Assembly (NCBI GenBank): GCA_027943335.1
Contig: BSBK01000526.1
Span: 361,001-425,000, forward strand
Reading direction: 5' to 3'
Origin: Chamaecyparis obtusa
Taxonomy: Eukaryota; Streptophyta; Pinopsida; Cupressales; Cupressaceae
DNA length: 64,000 nucleotides
A program made the translations under genes and the position numbers. The notes under the pieces are model-generated. The model saw only the letters and a list, made by a program, of their open reading frames with translations, made no database searches and had not been told where the DNA came from. The stretch's first letter is position 1. Each line of letters starts with the position of its first letter. Of the stretch, positions 52,099 to 63,974 are shown in pieces.

Positions 52099-52116
52099 CA
52101 ATTGGTATCAGGGCAT
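52099..52116 (+). other. End of the copia 5' LTR and primer-binding site
   Basis: CA at 52099-52100 is the last dinucleotide of the copia LTR; ATTGGTATCAGGGCA follows and contains TGGTATCAGGGC, an initiator tRNA-Met type site. The gypsy LTR remnant joins directly on the left. Confidence 0.8.
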
Positions 52117-52173
52117 TGGTTGCTTGGAATAGAGTTTTAAGGACTTCAACACAAATATTTCAAATTGTATTAG

Positions 52174-53110
52174 AGGGAAGTGCCAAAGCTAAACAAAGAT
52201 AACTTCATAGTATGGAAAAACCGAATGAAGTTGCATGTATCTGGAATTGGGAATTCTTCCCTGACACTAATGGAGAATGGCTACATTGCACCACCCACTA
52301 GTCCCTTGACCCTTGATCAACTGAGAGACATGCATGAACATAATGTTACTATGATGGATATTGTTGCTACCTGTACCAATGCCAAATTTGAAGATATTAA
52401 AAATTGCACTACTGCTAAAGGCATGTGGGATAAACTTGCTCAAGTTTATAGTGGTGATGTGAATGTCAAAGGAGCCAAAGCTCAAAGCTTAAGGGGTAAA
52501 TTCAATGATATGAAGATGAAGGAAGGTGAAAATATTTTGCAGTATACAAATAGACTAAAAGAGTTAGTACATGCTATTAGAGCATCTGATGGTGTTATTG
52601 ATGAATATATAGTGGTACACAAAGTTCTCAGAAGCTTATTGCCAATTTATGCAATGAGAATATCTGCAATTCATGAAACAAGGTCTGCATCTGGTAACAA
52701 CCTTACTCTTGATAATCTGATTGGTAAGCTTACAACCTTTGAACTGAATAACTTTGACAATAGTGTTGTACCATTTGTTGAATCTACTTTTATGTCTTCT
52801 CTGAAGATTGGTAAGTCTAGTAGCAGAAATAAGAATGATGATAGTGATAGCAATAATGATCATGAGCTTGATGAACTTGAAGCTCTTATGGCCAGAAGGT
52901 TACCTAAAGGTAAAGGAAGGTATAGAGGTAAATTACCTTTAGCATGCTTTAATTGTAAAGAGGTTCGTCATATTGCTACTAGATGTCCACACAGGAAAGA
53001 TGATGATAGAAACAAAGGCTGATCTAGTGAAGGAAGCTATGGGAGAAGAGGCAACATATGTTACTAACTCTACAACAGAGACAACCGAGACAATAATGAA
53101 AAAGGCAAGA
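52174..53110 (+). pseudogene. copia gag (UBN2 type)
   Basis: The frame reads PKLNKDNFIVWKNRMKLHVS, a copia gag start, then MWDKLAQVYSGD, LRGKFNDMKMKEGENILQYT, LKELVHAIRASDGVIDEY and VLRSLLPIYAMRISAI, which are gag_UBN2 landmarks. A CCHC knuckle CFNCKEVRHIATRC lies at 52945-52986. A stop precedes the region at 52171 and others occur at 53020 (TGA) and 53065 (TAA). The original ATG is not obvious; the first open codon is GTG at 52180. The product would form the RNA-packaging particle. Confidence 0.88.
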
Positions 53111-53560
53111 AGGTGTGCTACATTGCAGAAGAATATGTCACTGATACGGACACTGATGAAGATGTGGAGGTAGTATTTGTTGCAATGAAGGATGAATCGA
53201 AAGATGAGAGGTATGTAGAGACAACACTTATCTCTAAGGTTAATAAGAATGATACATGGATTATAGATAGTGGCTATACACATCACATGACTGGTGATGA
53301 AGAAAAATTTGATCATCTTGAAGAACACAATGGAGGATCTGTTAGAATGGGTCATGATGCACATTGTATGATTAGAGGAAAAGGATCCTTGATGATAAAT
53401 GATAAAATTAGATGTGATAATGCTTATTGGGTAAAAGGTCTAAACTATAATTTTCTAAGTGTGGCACAGCTGAACAATTCAGACCACCGAGTTTCTTTTG
53501 AGAGCAAGAAAGTGAAGATATATGATGATGGAGGAAGACTTATTGGATCTGGAACATAGT
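53111..53560 (+). pseudogene. copia aspartic protease
   Basis: In the same frame as gag, DTWIIDSGYTHHMTGDEEKF carries the catalytic Asp-Ser-Gly, followed by VRMGHDAHCMIRGKGSLMIN and WVKGLNYNFLSVAQLNNS, the copia protease C-terminal blocks. A stop at 53557, where related elements have a Gln, ends it. It would process the gag-pol polyprotein. Confidence 0.88.
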
Positions 53561-54480
53561 CGAGAGGTAATTTGTTTTATCTTGATAATGATCAGTCTTC
53601 TTGTTTAATGATGAAAGATGAAGATGCATGGTTGTGTCATAAGAGGTTATGTCATGTGAATTTTGATAACATGATTAAGATCAGTAAAAATAAAAAGGTT
53701 AGAGGTCTACCTAACTTATCTAAGCCTAATCATGTTATGTGTCATGAATGTCAGAAAGGTAAAATTACAAAATCTAGTTTCAAAAGAAAAGATTATTCAA
53801 CAAAGAAATTACTTGAGTTAGTGCATACCGACCTATGTGGTCCTATGAGAACTCAAAGTTACTATGGAGATAGATATTTTATTCTTTTTGTTGATGATTA
53901 TACTAGATTAATGATAGTCATGTTCTTGAAAGAAAAATCAGAGGCATTTAAGATGTTCAAGTGATATAAAGCAAAAGTTGAGAAAGAGACTAGTAAAGAA
54001 TTGAAATGCTTAAGATCTGATCGAGGTGGTGAATTTATTTCTGATGAATTTACTAACTTTTGTAATGAGCATGGTATTAAAAGATAGGTCTCTACACCTA
54101 GGACACCACAACAAAATGGAATAGCTAAAAGGAGGAATAGGTCAATCATTGACTTTGCAAGGACATTGATGTTACAAAAGAATGTTGCTTAGACATACTA
54201 GAGGGAATCTATCAGCACAACTATTTATGTTATGAACCAAGTATAAATGAAGGACACTAATAAGACACCCTATGAGTTATGGTTTGGTCACAAACCCACT
54301 GTAAGTTATTTCAAGACTTTTGGAAGTAAATGCATTATTCTTAAAGATGAAAGAAATGGGAAGTTTGACTCAAAAGGTGATGAAGGGATATTTCTAGGAT
54401 ATTCCACTAAAAGTAAAGCATACAAGTGTCTTAACAAGGTAACTAATAAAATGATTGAAAGTACTAATGTTCAAGTTGAT
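53561..54480 (+). pseudogene. copia integrase
   Basis: The zinc-binding region (WLCHKRLCHVNFDNM then CHECQKGKITKSSFKRK) and the core are in frame: VHTDLCGPMRTQSYYGDRYF with the first Asp, then LRSDRGGEFISDEF with the second. The catalytic Glu region reads QQNGIAKRRNRS, so the Glu is Lys at 54127-54129. The C-terminal stretch has PYELWFGHKPTVSYFKTFGS and IFLGYSTKSKAYKCLN. Stops are at 53962, 54085, 54190, 54199 and 54244. Confidence 0.88.
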
Positions 54481-55142
54481 TAGTTTGATGATAAGAATGC
54501 AGAGGAAAGCACAAAAGAACTAGAAGACTACAGTAGATTCAGTTACATTGAACAACCAGAGTACCTATCGACGTAGTAGACAGTGACAACCGTTCCGAAG
54601 GAAAATAATACCAAGGAACAAGAAAAAGAAACTGATGAGCAGGAAGCACCCACTGAGAAAATAAATGAACCTGCATAGGATGAACAAGAAAGAAGAGATT
54701 GGATACTAGTGAAATTTGTTAGAAGACATCATCTTGACACACAAATCATTAGAAATAGACAAGATGGCATGCAAACAAGGAGCAAAGCAAGACAAGGTAC
54801 ATGTCTAGTTTGTAATTATGAACCGAAGAATGTAAAAGTTGCATTAGAAAATGATGAATGGGTTAATGTAATGAAAGAAGAAATAGAACATATAGAGAAG
54901 AACAAAACCTAGAGTTTAATACCCAGATCTAAGGACAAGAATGTTATCGGTACTAAGTGGATATTCAGAAACAAGCTTAATGAGAATGGAGAGTTAACAA
55001 GGAACAAAGATAGGTTAGTATGCAAGGGATATGCACAGGAGGAAGGAATAGATTATGGTGAACATTTGCACCTATTGCTAGATTAAAAGGAGTTGGAATT
55101 TTACTTGCATATGCTGCACACAAAAATTTCAAAGTTTACCAA
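54481..55142 (+). pseudogene. copia linker and reverse transcriptase N-terminus
   Basis: An acidic linker with stops at 54481, 54574, 54577 and 54676 leads to the RT start: ALENDEWVNVMKEEIEHIEK, then after the stop at 54910, LIPRSKDKNVIGTKWIFRNK and [12 protein letters not shown] single-base deletion near 55061 shifts the frame just before FAPIARLK, so the rest of RT is read in the next frame. Confidence 0.85.
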
Positions 55143-56357
55143 ATGGATGTCAAATCAGCTTTTCTGAATGGGATACTTGAAGAAGTCTACATAGAACAAC
55201 TTGAAGGGTTTGTTGATCTAGAAAAAAAAGATATGGTATGTAGATTACATAAAGCTTTATATGGTTTGAAGAAAGAATTGAGAGCCTGGTATGAGAGGCT
55301 GCATAACTATTTTTTGAGTATTGGATTTGTTAGAACATGTGAGAACAGTAATCTATACATGAAAGGAAATTTTGATGATACTATCTTGATTGCTGAGATA
55401 TTTTTGGATGACATAATATTTGGAGGACAAGATCAAATCTGTAAGTCATTTGCTGATGAAATGAAAAGTGAATTTGAAATGTCTATGTTTGGAGAGATTA
55501 AGTTCTTTCTAGGCTTACAAGTGATTCAACAGAATGATGGTATATTCATCACACAATCTAAATACATAAAGGAAGTCTTGAAGACATTTGGCAGGGAAGA
55601 TACTAAACCTCTAGGAACACCAATGGCTACTGGATGTAAACTGGCTAAAGAAGATGGAACTACTAAGGTAAATCAAACACTATACCGATCCATGATTGGT
55701 AAGTTAATGTATGTAGTTCACAATAGACCTGATATAGCACATGTTGTTGGAATAGTTGCTAGATTTTCTACAAACCCTAGAGAGTCACACATGGTTGCTA
55801 CAAAGAGAATCTTAAGATACCTAAAGAAAACTGAAGATTATGGACTGTGGTATCCTAAGAAAGGAAAGTTTGAACTGAAGGTATACACCGATGCTGATCA
55901 AGCTAGAAATGTGGATGATAGAAAGAGTACCATCGGAGGAGCATTCTTCTTTGGTGAAAGACTTGTTACATGGACAAGTAAGAAACATGCTTTCATTTCT
56001 CAGTCTACAACTAAAGTAGAGTATGTTACTACTGCTGCTACTAATTGTTCAAATATTCCATATATCAAGAAAGTGTTAGAAGGAATGAATGAGGTAATCA
56101 TTGAGCCGATGATTATATATTGTGATAACACTAGTGCTATTAATATTTCAAATAATCCAGTGATGCACTCTAAAACAAAGCATATATCAATTAAGTATCA
56201 CTACTTAAGGGAACAAGTGTAGGAGAAGCAAGTTAAGCTAGAATTTGTTACATCAAAAGAACAACTTGCTGACATATTTACAAAGCCTCTACCGAAGGAT
56301 ACATATGAATACTTGAGGACTAGACTTGGGGTCCATCCCCTATCTACCGGTCACTAA
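55143..56357 (+). pseudogene. copia reverse transcriptase and RNase H
   Basis: [20 protein letters not shown] (motif A, Asp kept), [20 protein letters not shown] and FLDDIIFGG (the active-site Asp pair kept, with Leu where Tyr or Val is usual) mark the polymerase. RNase H follows with [30 protein letters not shown] and [16 protein letters not shown], which carry its acidic residues. After a stop at 56220 the polyprotein end (KEQLADIFTKPLPKDTYEYL) reaches the TAA at 56355. This is the best preserved part of the element, 359 codons open. Confidence 0.9.
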
Positions 56358-56837
56358 GGTGATCTGGAGGTTGCATCAGCCTAATCTTATCAGAAGATCA
56401 TACATGTTGATGCAAAAGAGTTCACACTTTGGATTTATGTCTAAGGTTGTGAAAGATTGAAGTACTAGAATAGATTTTCATAACAGTATACCGAGATACA
56501 TAGAATGCACTAGACAACAGAGAGTTACATGGCTACTACAGAACTATATGTTTGTATTGTTCTTTTGCATTTCTGTCAAAGGGAGAGAGATCAATATGAA
56601 GAATATGAGGCCAAAGACAAAGGAGAGAGATATAGAAAAGGGAGCTGAAAAGATCATATCTGCAAAACTTAGTCTGCACTTGCAAATTATTTTATGTAAC
56701 ATAGTGATTAAACATATTAAGCTAGGGAGATCTTGTACCATTACAACATTTATTGATAGAGTTTTAGAATATATGTTTGTTATGTGTATGGCATATTTCA
56801 TATTGCTTGTGTTTCCATCAATGCCAAAGGGACAGAT
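56358..56837 (+). mobile_element. copia 3' untranslated region with polypurine tract
   Basis: This is non-coding sequence between the pol stop and the 3' LTR. The tract CCAAAGGGACAGAT ends at 56837 and primes plus-strand DNA synthesis. The open frame at 56548-56859 crosses into the LTR and is not supported. Confidence 0.8.
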
Positions 56838-58324
56838 TGATGAACTACAACTGATTTGAATACATTGTATAACTTGAAGCTCTATGATTTAAGATCACTG
56901 AGTTGCTGATTAGATATGTAAGATGGTTAAATCAGTAATATGTTATCATTGATGTCAACTAGTTTTGATAGTACTTATCTTGTAACTTACTATACCCAAA
57001 CATTAGTAGAAGAAGAAAAGAGATGAAGAATAGAATATATCTACATGAGGAAGATGGATATGATAGATAAGGATAAGGAATACATTGGGTAACTTATTGA
57101 TGAGTCTATGACCTTATGTTATTGACTTGATTATGTTGCATTCATCTATGATGAAGGAGAGAGAAAAATTCACAAGGCAGTGTTGTCGGTTAAAGAACCA
57201 TTTTAGTATACACCGATGCAGTGTAGTGTATACCAATCACAGTACAAACTGAGCTTGTGTTCACTGATATATTTCTTTGTTAATTGAGAAGGAGAAAAGA
57301 ACTAAATGACTAGTTTAGCCAATGAATTTGATGAGCTGTAAAGTACCTCAAAATCAGAGATGAGGATAATGTTTATTACGAAGATCGACAGATAACATAA
57401 TTTGAAGAAGATCTAATGGATTGAAACAAAATGTGTTACTGACACATCAGCCGAGGAAGGTTTAAGAGGCAAAATAAACAAAGGAGATTAAGCGGCAAAA
57501 TTTGATGGATGGAATTAAAATGGTTTACTTGTCTATTTAAGAGACTAGGGTTTCACGATGAAATCATAATGGAAGAAGGAGACTATAGAAGATATCACAT
57601 GAACAAGCTTCATGCATGCCTAATCAGACTGGTTAACGAGAACCAAACTACAAAGATTACCGAGCGTCAGAAAGCTATTACCGAGCGACAGTAAGTTACT
57701 GAATATTGATTGAAACAGAATTGAAATATTGATCAAAGGATTTGAATGAGCTTAACATAGATCTGATAATCTGCAATTGAAGTTGTGTTGTAATCAAATC
57801 AACTACTGTTACATTTTAGCCATTGTAAACAAAGAAGTATCTTAACAGAGTGGACTAGAAAGTCTTGTAATGTCATTCATAGAGTGTACATTTGTTATCC
57901 TATCAACCCCATAGTGAATGTTGGTTGGAAGATAACGGTTGGTCTAAAATCCTCTAACAAGGTCACACCTCATAGTGTGTTTGTAATCTTTAACAGGGTT
58001 GGGTCTTCACCGACCTCACTTCAGAAGAGTGAACAATTTTGGGGTTGCTAGTCCCAGGTGGTTTTTCCCTTCACAGGATTTCCACATTAAATCTCTTGTG
58101 TTATGTGTTGATTGCGATGATTATTTTTTATCATACTTTGCATGTTGCATATTGGATTTGGTCGGTAATCATTACATGTTATTAATTGGTAATCATTAAA
58201 AGCATAGACAAAATACTTTTTTAGTTTACTGAGCTGTAGAAGTTTTAGTAAATTGTTTTTGGATATACATTTTGTGATTGGGACTGTGGATAACTGATTC
58301 ACCCCCCTCTCATTTATTCTAACA
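56838..58324 (+). repeat. copia 3' LTR, complete
   Basis: This 1487 bp LTR begins TGATGAACTAC and ends ATTCTAACA. A TATA-like TCTATTTAAG lies at 57532-57541, and CCGAGCG repeats occur around 57660-57685. It is followed by the GCTAC duplication. It supplies the full length against which the broken 5' LTR can be judged. Confidence 0.92.
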
Positions 58325-60958
58325 GCTACTTCATCACAAGAAGATTTTCAAGATTCACAACCTGAACCTACACATCATATTGAAGAAGTCAACAAACCTA
58401 ATATCTCCGATCATGATGAACTTGAAGAAGATTTTTAGTTAAATACCCAGAGTAGCCATAATGATATAATTGACTTGGATGAGACTGAGAATGTCAGAGA
58501 AGATGATGGTGTGGGGAAGAAGAAAAGAAAATACAATTCAAAGAATGATATAGAATCAAAAAAAGATTGGATGTGGGATCTTTCAAGGAATTTTCAAGTA
58601 GAATGGGTGTCAAAGTATCCATTCATTGAACTAGTGGACAATCCAATTAAAGGTGAGCCTCTGGTAGAATGCAGATGTAAGATTTGTAGCAAGATAAATA
58701 AGAAGAAAAAGAGGTTGCAGCTAAAAATTGATACCATAGAGAAACATATGAGTAAAGTTTACGAAAAGAAACCCATAGATGAAGTTCAAAAATCAGTGAT
58801 AAGATGGAAAACAAAGGAGGAATATCAACATGTTAGGAATGCAGAATTATATGACTTTCAATATAATATAAAGATGAAGCCTGGTGAAGTTAAAGGCTCT
58901 ATTGAAGTTTGTTTTGGAAAATAATTGGAAGTAGAACTAATGGGAAAAGTTGTTCAATTAAGTGTTTTTTTTAATATTTTGAGTAGAGGGCATCCTATGA
59001 AAAACTACCCAACATTGAGTGCTTTATTACACTTTCTAAAAGTTCATAACTATCCTAATAGTCACTGGTCAATAAACAATGGATGGGAATGGGCAAGTTA
59101 TCTTGCCGAGGTTGAAAAAGAGGACCTAAAGGCAAAAATTAAAGAGTCAAATTTTATTGCATTGTCTTTAGACAAGGTTACAGTAGTACACAATACTTCC
59201 TGGTTATGCATGCATGTTTATACTGTACACAATTTTGTTCTCCAACCTCATCTACTAACTATTGCTAAAATGAAGGATAATGCAACATCAAAAAATTTAT
59301 TTGAACTAGTAAAGAGTTCTCTAATTGAATATGGAGGTATAAATGACATGATGATTGCCAAAAAGCTGGTGTGTGTTGGAGCAGATGGAGCTTCAGTAAT
59401 GCAAGGCCAAAGGAGCAGTCTTTGCACAAGGATACAATATTCTTGTGCACCCTACATTACTCCCAGTCACTACATGGCCCACTGAATGAATCTAGCTTTC
59501 GGAGGTGTTAGCAAGCATGCTCCACTACAAAAAATTGAAGTTTTAATCAAAGAGCTCTACCAATACTTCTGTCAAAGTCCAAAATGATTGAGGGAATTCC
59601 AACACTTTACCGAAGGACTAACCAATGGGAACAAGCTTCTTAAGGATAATAATACCAGATGGATCTCTTTGGATGGACTAGTGCATCGAGTTTTTTTAGA
59701 TTATCAATCATTGCTTGGTCTAATGAACTCAAGTCATGATGAAGCAGGGCAACCAAAATTTCCTGTGCTATTGCAAAAGTTAAGTAATGTAGAGACACTC
59801 TTAACATTATCAGGTCTTCTCCCCATGCTTGAGGAAATGATAAATTTAATGAAAAAGGCCCAGCAAAGAGTTATGTATATTATAGAATATGCTACGCTGC
59901 GTAAATTAACATGTGTGACGCTCGATAATCTCTATCGATCATGTGATGACGTAAAATTTTCTAGCTGGCTGAAAATCATAGATTTGGACAATCTTGATAA
60001 CTTTTTAAAAATCATTGCAAATGGGGAGTTATGTGTAGAAGTTCATGGAGTTGAGATACCAATGCACTACTTTGCTAGGATCGAGTTCGAAGAACTAGGA
60101 AAGAACCCCAGGAAGCGAGTATCAAGTATTAAAAGGGAAGACTTTACCAAGATCATTGAATATGTAACAGCTTCTATGAAGCACATTGCCTTTGATCTTT
60201 CTACACATATTAGAGAAATATTCCCTCCAGTCCATTTACTTGAATCCATGGCTATTGTGTTTCCTCGATATTGGAGACTAAACAATTCGAAAGATTTTAA
60301 AACTAAGCTACTAACTTTGATAGATCATTTTTGCAAAACCAAAGAGTTAAATGGAGTAACTATAAATGGAATTTTAGATGAATCTCATTTGAGAGAGAAA
60401 TCAGGTCATTTTTCACTAATAATGAGGGAACAATATAATATTATGCAGAACCCTCTCAAAGATGGATCGATAACAAGGCTTTGGAAAAATCTAGCTGAGT
60501 GAAATGTTGATTGATTCAATATCAGAATATTTCATGCTTTTTAATTTATGTTTGACCATGATATTGGGGTTGGTGGAGGATGAGAGAGTTTTCAGTGCTT
60601 TGGGATTCCTAAAGTAAAAGCTAAGAAACAAACTAGACAAGAATTTGGAAAATTGCTTGAGGCTCTATACATCCAGGTATAAAGTCAATACTTTTCCTTA
60701 CGAAAGGGTATTGAAATTATGGAGGAAGAAATGTTAGATAAGAGGGTTAGGAAACATTTCAAACCAAAGTGGGAGTGCTAGAGACAATGATGTCATTGAC
60801 TCATGTACTGGTATTGGTACTGCTAGCGGTGAACATCAGTTAAGTGGAGGTATGCAGAGTGAAGAAAACATATCAAAGAAGCAAGGAAGATATGAAGTTG
60901 ATGGTGATGAATCCAAGGATCCCAATAATGATATTATGTGGCAGCTTGAACCATTGTA

Positions 60959-61703
60959 GAAGTAGGAGGTCCTAGGTATTTATTAAACTTTTTCCTAAAT
61001 TCTACTATCATATTTTGTATCTCATCATCAATCATGCATAATAGCATATTCCAATGTCAAAAACATGAATGTGGTTGATAATGTCATCAAGATTCAATTC
61101 CATAATTAATAATGGTTTTCATTTGCATTATTCATCTCATTAGTACAATTCTTGTAGATTTTTCATTATTATTTTTTTACAACATAGAAATTCATATGTT
61201 ACAATTCTTAGAAATATTGATTCTCATTAATTTAATTAAAAATATGATACAATGTAAAAATTCATTCATTAATATTAGTAATAACACAACTCTGTGATTC
61301 TATTTACAAAATTCAATGACTCAATACCCATTGGAACATTGCCTAGTTTCAATTTCATTACCCTAAGCCAATGACCCTGAATTCCCTTTTATAGAAACAA
61401 GGGAGCAACAACAGCTCTAGATCGATTTGCCTAATGTGAAGTCTCAAAATCAAAATCAGTAAGACAACTACAAGTCTACAATTTACAACATCTCTACAAC
61501 TGTACATTTCTGCATTTCACAGGCCGGTTTAGTAAATTAGCATTGGCAATATAATTTGCAACATTGATCATATTCAAAAAAAAAATTTCAAACTTGTTAC
61601 TTTAAACTCAATTCAAGCAATTAGAAAAAGATATAGAGATGATTGAAACTGAAAGTAATTTCACATACTATGATTGATGAGATCAAGATGATTCTATCAG
61701 TTT
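60959..61703. other. Gene-free stretch after the hAT gene
   Basis: This is AT-rich sequence without a recognisable frame. If the hAT element was complete, its 3' terminal repeat should lie here, but I could not identify it. Confidence 0.4.
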
Positions 61704-63974
61704 CTATAGTATGCTCCATTCTTCGTCAATTGGAAGGTTAATATTTGTCATGTTATAATAAATGACCTGCAACCTCGTCAGCCATCTATACTTGGAAGAG
61801 TGAGTTGAAAGAAATGTTCCTTCCAATACTGCATTCAAATTTGTCAATGTTTTGATGCAGTTTGCAATGCCTTCATGAGTTTTGTCATGAGGAATCTTGC
61901 CTAAATCAAACGTCATTATGTCCTCCAACTTTTTTTGTAAGATTTGATGACGAGTAATCAGGACCAGGACTTGACAAACTAAGAGTTATCAATTTGGTTG
62001 TTTTATTATTCAACTTGGTGACCTTTGGCCCAAGTAAGGAAAGAGTTTCATCTACTTCTATTATATTCTGATATTTTTGAAAGAAAGAGTTCTCCTTTAT
62101 TGATGCACCAACGCAGTCCTGAATTCCCTTGCTTGCCAAATGCCTGTCACTAGTTGTGTTGATTTCTTGCAAAATCTGCTTTGCAATATTTTGTCTCTGA
62201 CAAAAAAATATGTTCTTCTAAATGTGCTCTTTCAGCTTCCAAAAAACATCTCTGAGACTTTCATTCAGTTCAAACCAATCACACAACCTATCAGCAAACA
62301 CCTTTATTTTCCCCCATAAGTATTTTTATTTTCTTGGCTATATTATTTACTTGGTCATTCAAGTTGTTTTCATAAGTTTTAATTGTATTATTTGCCTTCT
62401 TTAGGTCTTCTCTCATTTCTAAGAACTGGTGTTCACTGTGTTGTTTTATTTTCTCTGCTTTCTCTTCCCACTATTTTTCTTTCTCTTCTCATTGTTTTGT
62501 TTTTACCCTCTCATTCTCCAATGCTTTATTTAAGTTATTATTTCCCTATCCCACAATCTCCATGCTTTTGTATATACTTAATGAAGAGACTTTTTCATCC
62601 TCAAGTTTTTTTTTGCTCTGTTTCATTTTTTCTCTCAAAGTTTTCAGTTCTGCGTCCATATGTTCTTGTTGTCCAATTGGTTCTTTAAGGATGAATTTTT
62701 TATCCTTTTCTCTAATTATTTGCACTTGTTTTCTGCTTCTTTCTCCTTTTCCTTTTCATTCCAGGTCTATCTTTTAACTTATCTATTGTGCCCTGAAGCT
62801 TTCCTTTCTCTCTCTCCAACTTCATCACTGAACTGTAGACTACTTGGTTGGTCATTTTCGACACATTTATCTTGTCCACATTTTTAATTTTGGATAAATC
62901 CATTTGGAGGGTGCTAACTTGAAATTGAGATGGATCTAATTGACTCTCTGGTGGATTGTTATCTCTAGTTGGGGGTATAACAACCATGAACTCCATCATA
63001 TCTTTCTTTGGGTCATATGTGGGAAATAACTTGTTGGATGCAGGTTCTGCATCACGAGCTACAACAACTACTTCCATCTTTAATGTCTTACTATTTTTTC
63101 TATTCCTATTTTTTGATTGTCCAAAGTTAGTTACAAAATCATTGTAATGAAAATTAGGGTTTTCTGACACAATTGAATGTTTGAATGGTGAAATAGAACT
63201 TGCACTAATGTATGAGATTCCACCTTATATGGCTATGTTGCCTATGGTTCACCTAATTCCACCATGAGGATTAGCAACACCCTTACCCATTACAAAAGGA
63301 TTTTTTGGATTGTTCTTAGGGTTTTGTCCTAAAGGTGTGGCAATTGTTGGACTCATAGTCACCATTTCCATTGTTGTACTACTACTTGCCATAACCTTTT
63401 GCTTCTTTACACTGCCTTGATCTATGGGATCCATTGATCCCATGTCCACCTGTAATGTCCTTTTTAGACCACTAGTTGTACCCATGATATCCACAACTGT
63501 GGGAGTGGCAATTGATTTAGACTGAATCTGAGTGCTTGTAATAGGTGGAACTAGATTTGAAGTTGGAACAAATGAAATTGACTGAGTAGTATTTTTTGTT
63601 GATGAATATGATGATTGAACTCTAAGGCCTAGTTTTTTACCATATTTTGGTGGAGCTGGTGGGTCAGATCGAGACCAAGGCCCTTGTCCACTAGTACCCA
63701 TACCACCAAAACCTGGGTAGCCCATTTTTTCTATAGTATCTGCCCCTTTGGTATATTTATCTTTTGTGGACACATCAAATCCTCTACTAATTGAATATAC
63801 TTTAATGGGTGTGGGATTCACAGAATCCTACTCATACTCATTATATGGATGATCATCATCATTGTGATATGCTTCAAATGGATGCTCATTATTCCACAAT
63901 TCGCTAAACATTTTATCCTCTTCCACCTCATAAAAATTTGTAGAGGTCTTTGGCTCGCCGAGATTCTTCCTCAT
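61704..63974 (-). pseudogene. Degenerate gene of an unrecognised coiled-coil protein, runs near the window edge
   Basis: On the minus strand an ATG at 63974 opens MRKNLGEPKTSTNF, then an acidic stretch, a Gly/Pro-rich part (GYPGFGGMGTSGQGPWSRSD), a Ser/Thr/Pro-rich part, and FVMGKGVANPHGGIR (stop at 63249), all in one frame. The same frame continues through SENPNFHYNDFVTNFGQSKN and a Lys/Glu-rich, probably coiled-coil segment to about 62712. Below that, 62172-61906 (DRHLASKGIQDCVGASIKEN) and 61928-61704 are in other frames. Stops at about 63831, 63249 and 63213 break the upper part. No domain is recognised. A low-complexity N-terminus followed by coiled coils and the intron-free layout suggest an element-encoded gag-like protein, as at 6708-10790, which is inference. 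Confidence 0.5.

Larger units (their letters stand above)
46894..58324 (+). mobile_element. Ty1/copia element nested in the hAT gene
   Basis: The 3' LTR (56838-58324) and the left 530 bp of the 5' LTR (46894-47423) are homologous, both starting TGATGAA. The target-site duplication GCTAC is at 46889-46893 and 58325-58329, so the outer ends are intact. A gypsy element sits inside the 5' LTR (47424-52098). The primer site follows at 52101, and the order gag, protease, integrase, reverse transcriptase, RNase H is the copia order. The polypurine tract CCAAAGGGACAGAT lies at 56824-56837. Decay is by stops and one frameshift, and the element cannot move on its own. Confidence 0.92.
46763..60958 (+). 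pseudogene. hAT-like transposase gene, split by a nested copia element
   Basis: The ATG at 46763 starts MSNKNKGKAPTYGESQ and reads 43 codons to 46893. There the copia element (46894-58324) interrupts it within an Ala-Thr pair. The frame resumes at 58330 in phase, after the duplicated GCTAC. Next come an acidic stretch, a BED-like zinc finger with CRCKICSK and IDTIEKHMSKVY (about 58670-58770), the catalytic-type region (FIALSLDKVTVVHNTSW, CVGADGASVMQGQRS; 59150-59420), a helical part (59588-60502), and the C-terminal dimerisation domain (LGLVEDERVFSALGFLK, 60504-60720, after a frameshift). In-frame stops are at 58436, 58922, 59483 and 59585. hAT transposases cut and paste their element and leave 8 bp duplications. 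I did not identify the terminal inverted repeats. Confidence 0.85.

Noticed and set aside
56548..56859. 103 codon frame before the copia 3' LTR
   Set aside because: It contains the polypurine tract and runs into the LTR, so it is untranslated element sequence.
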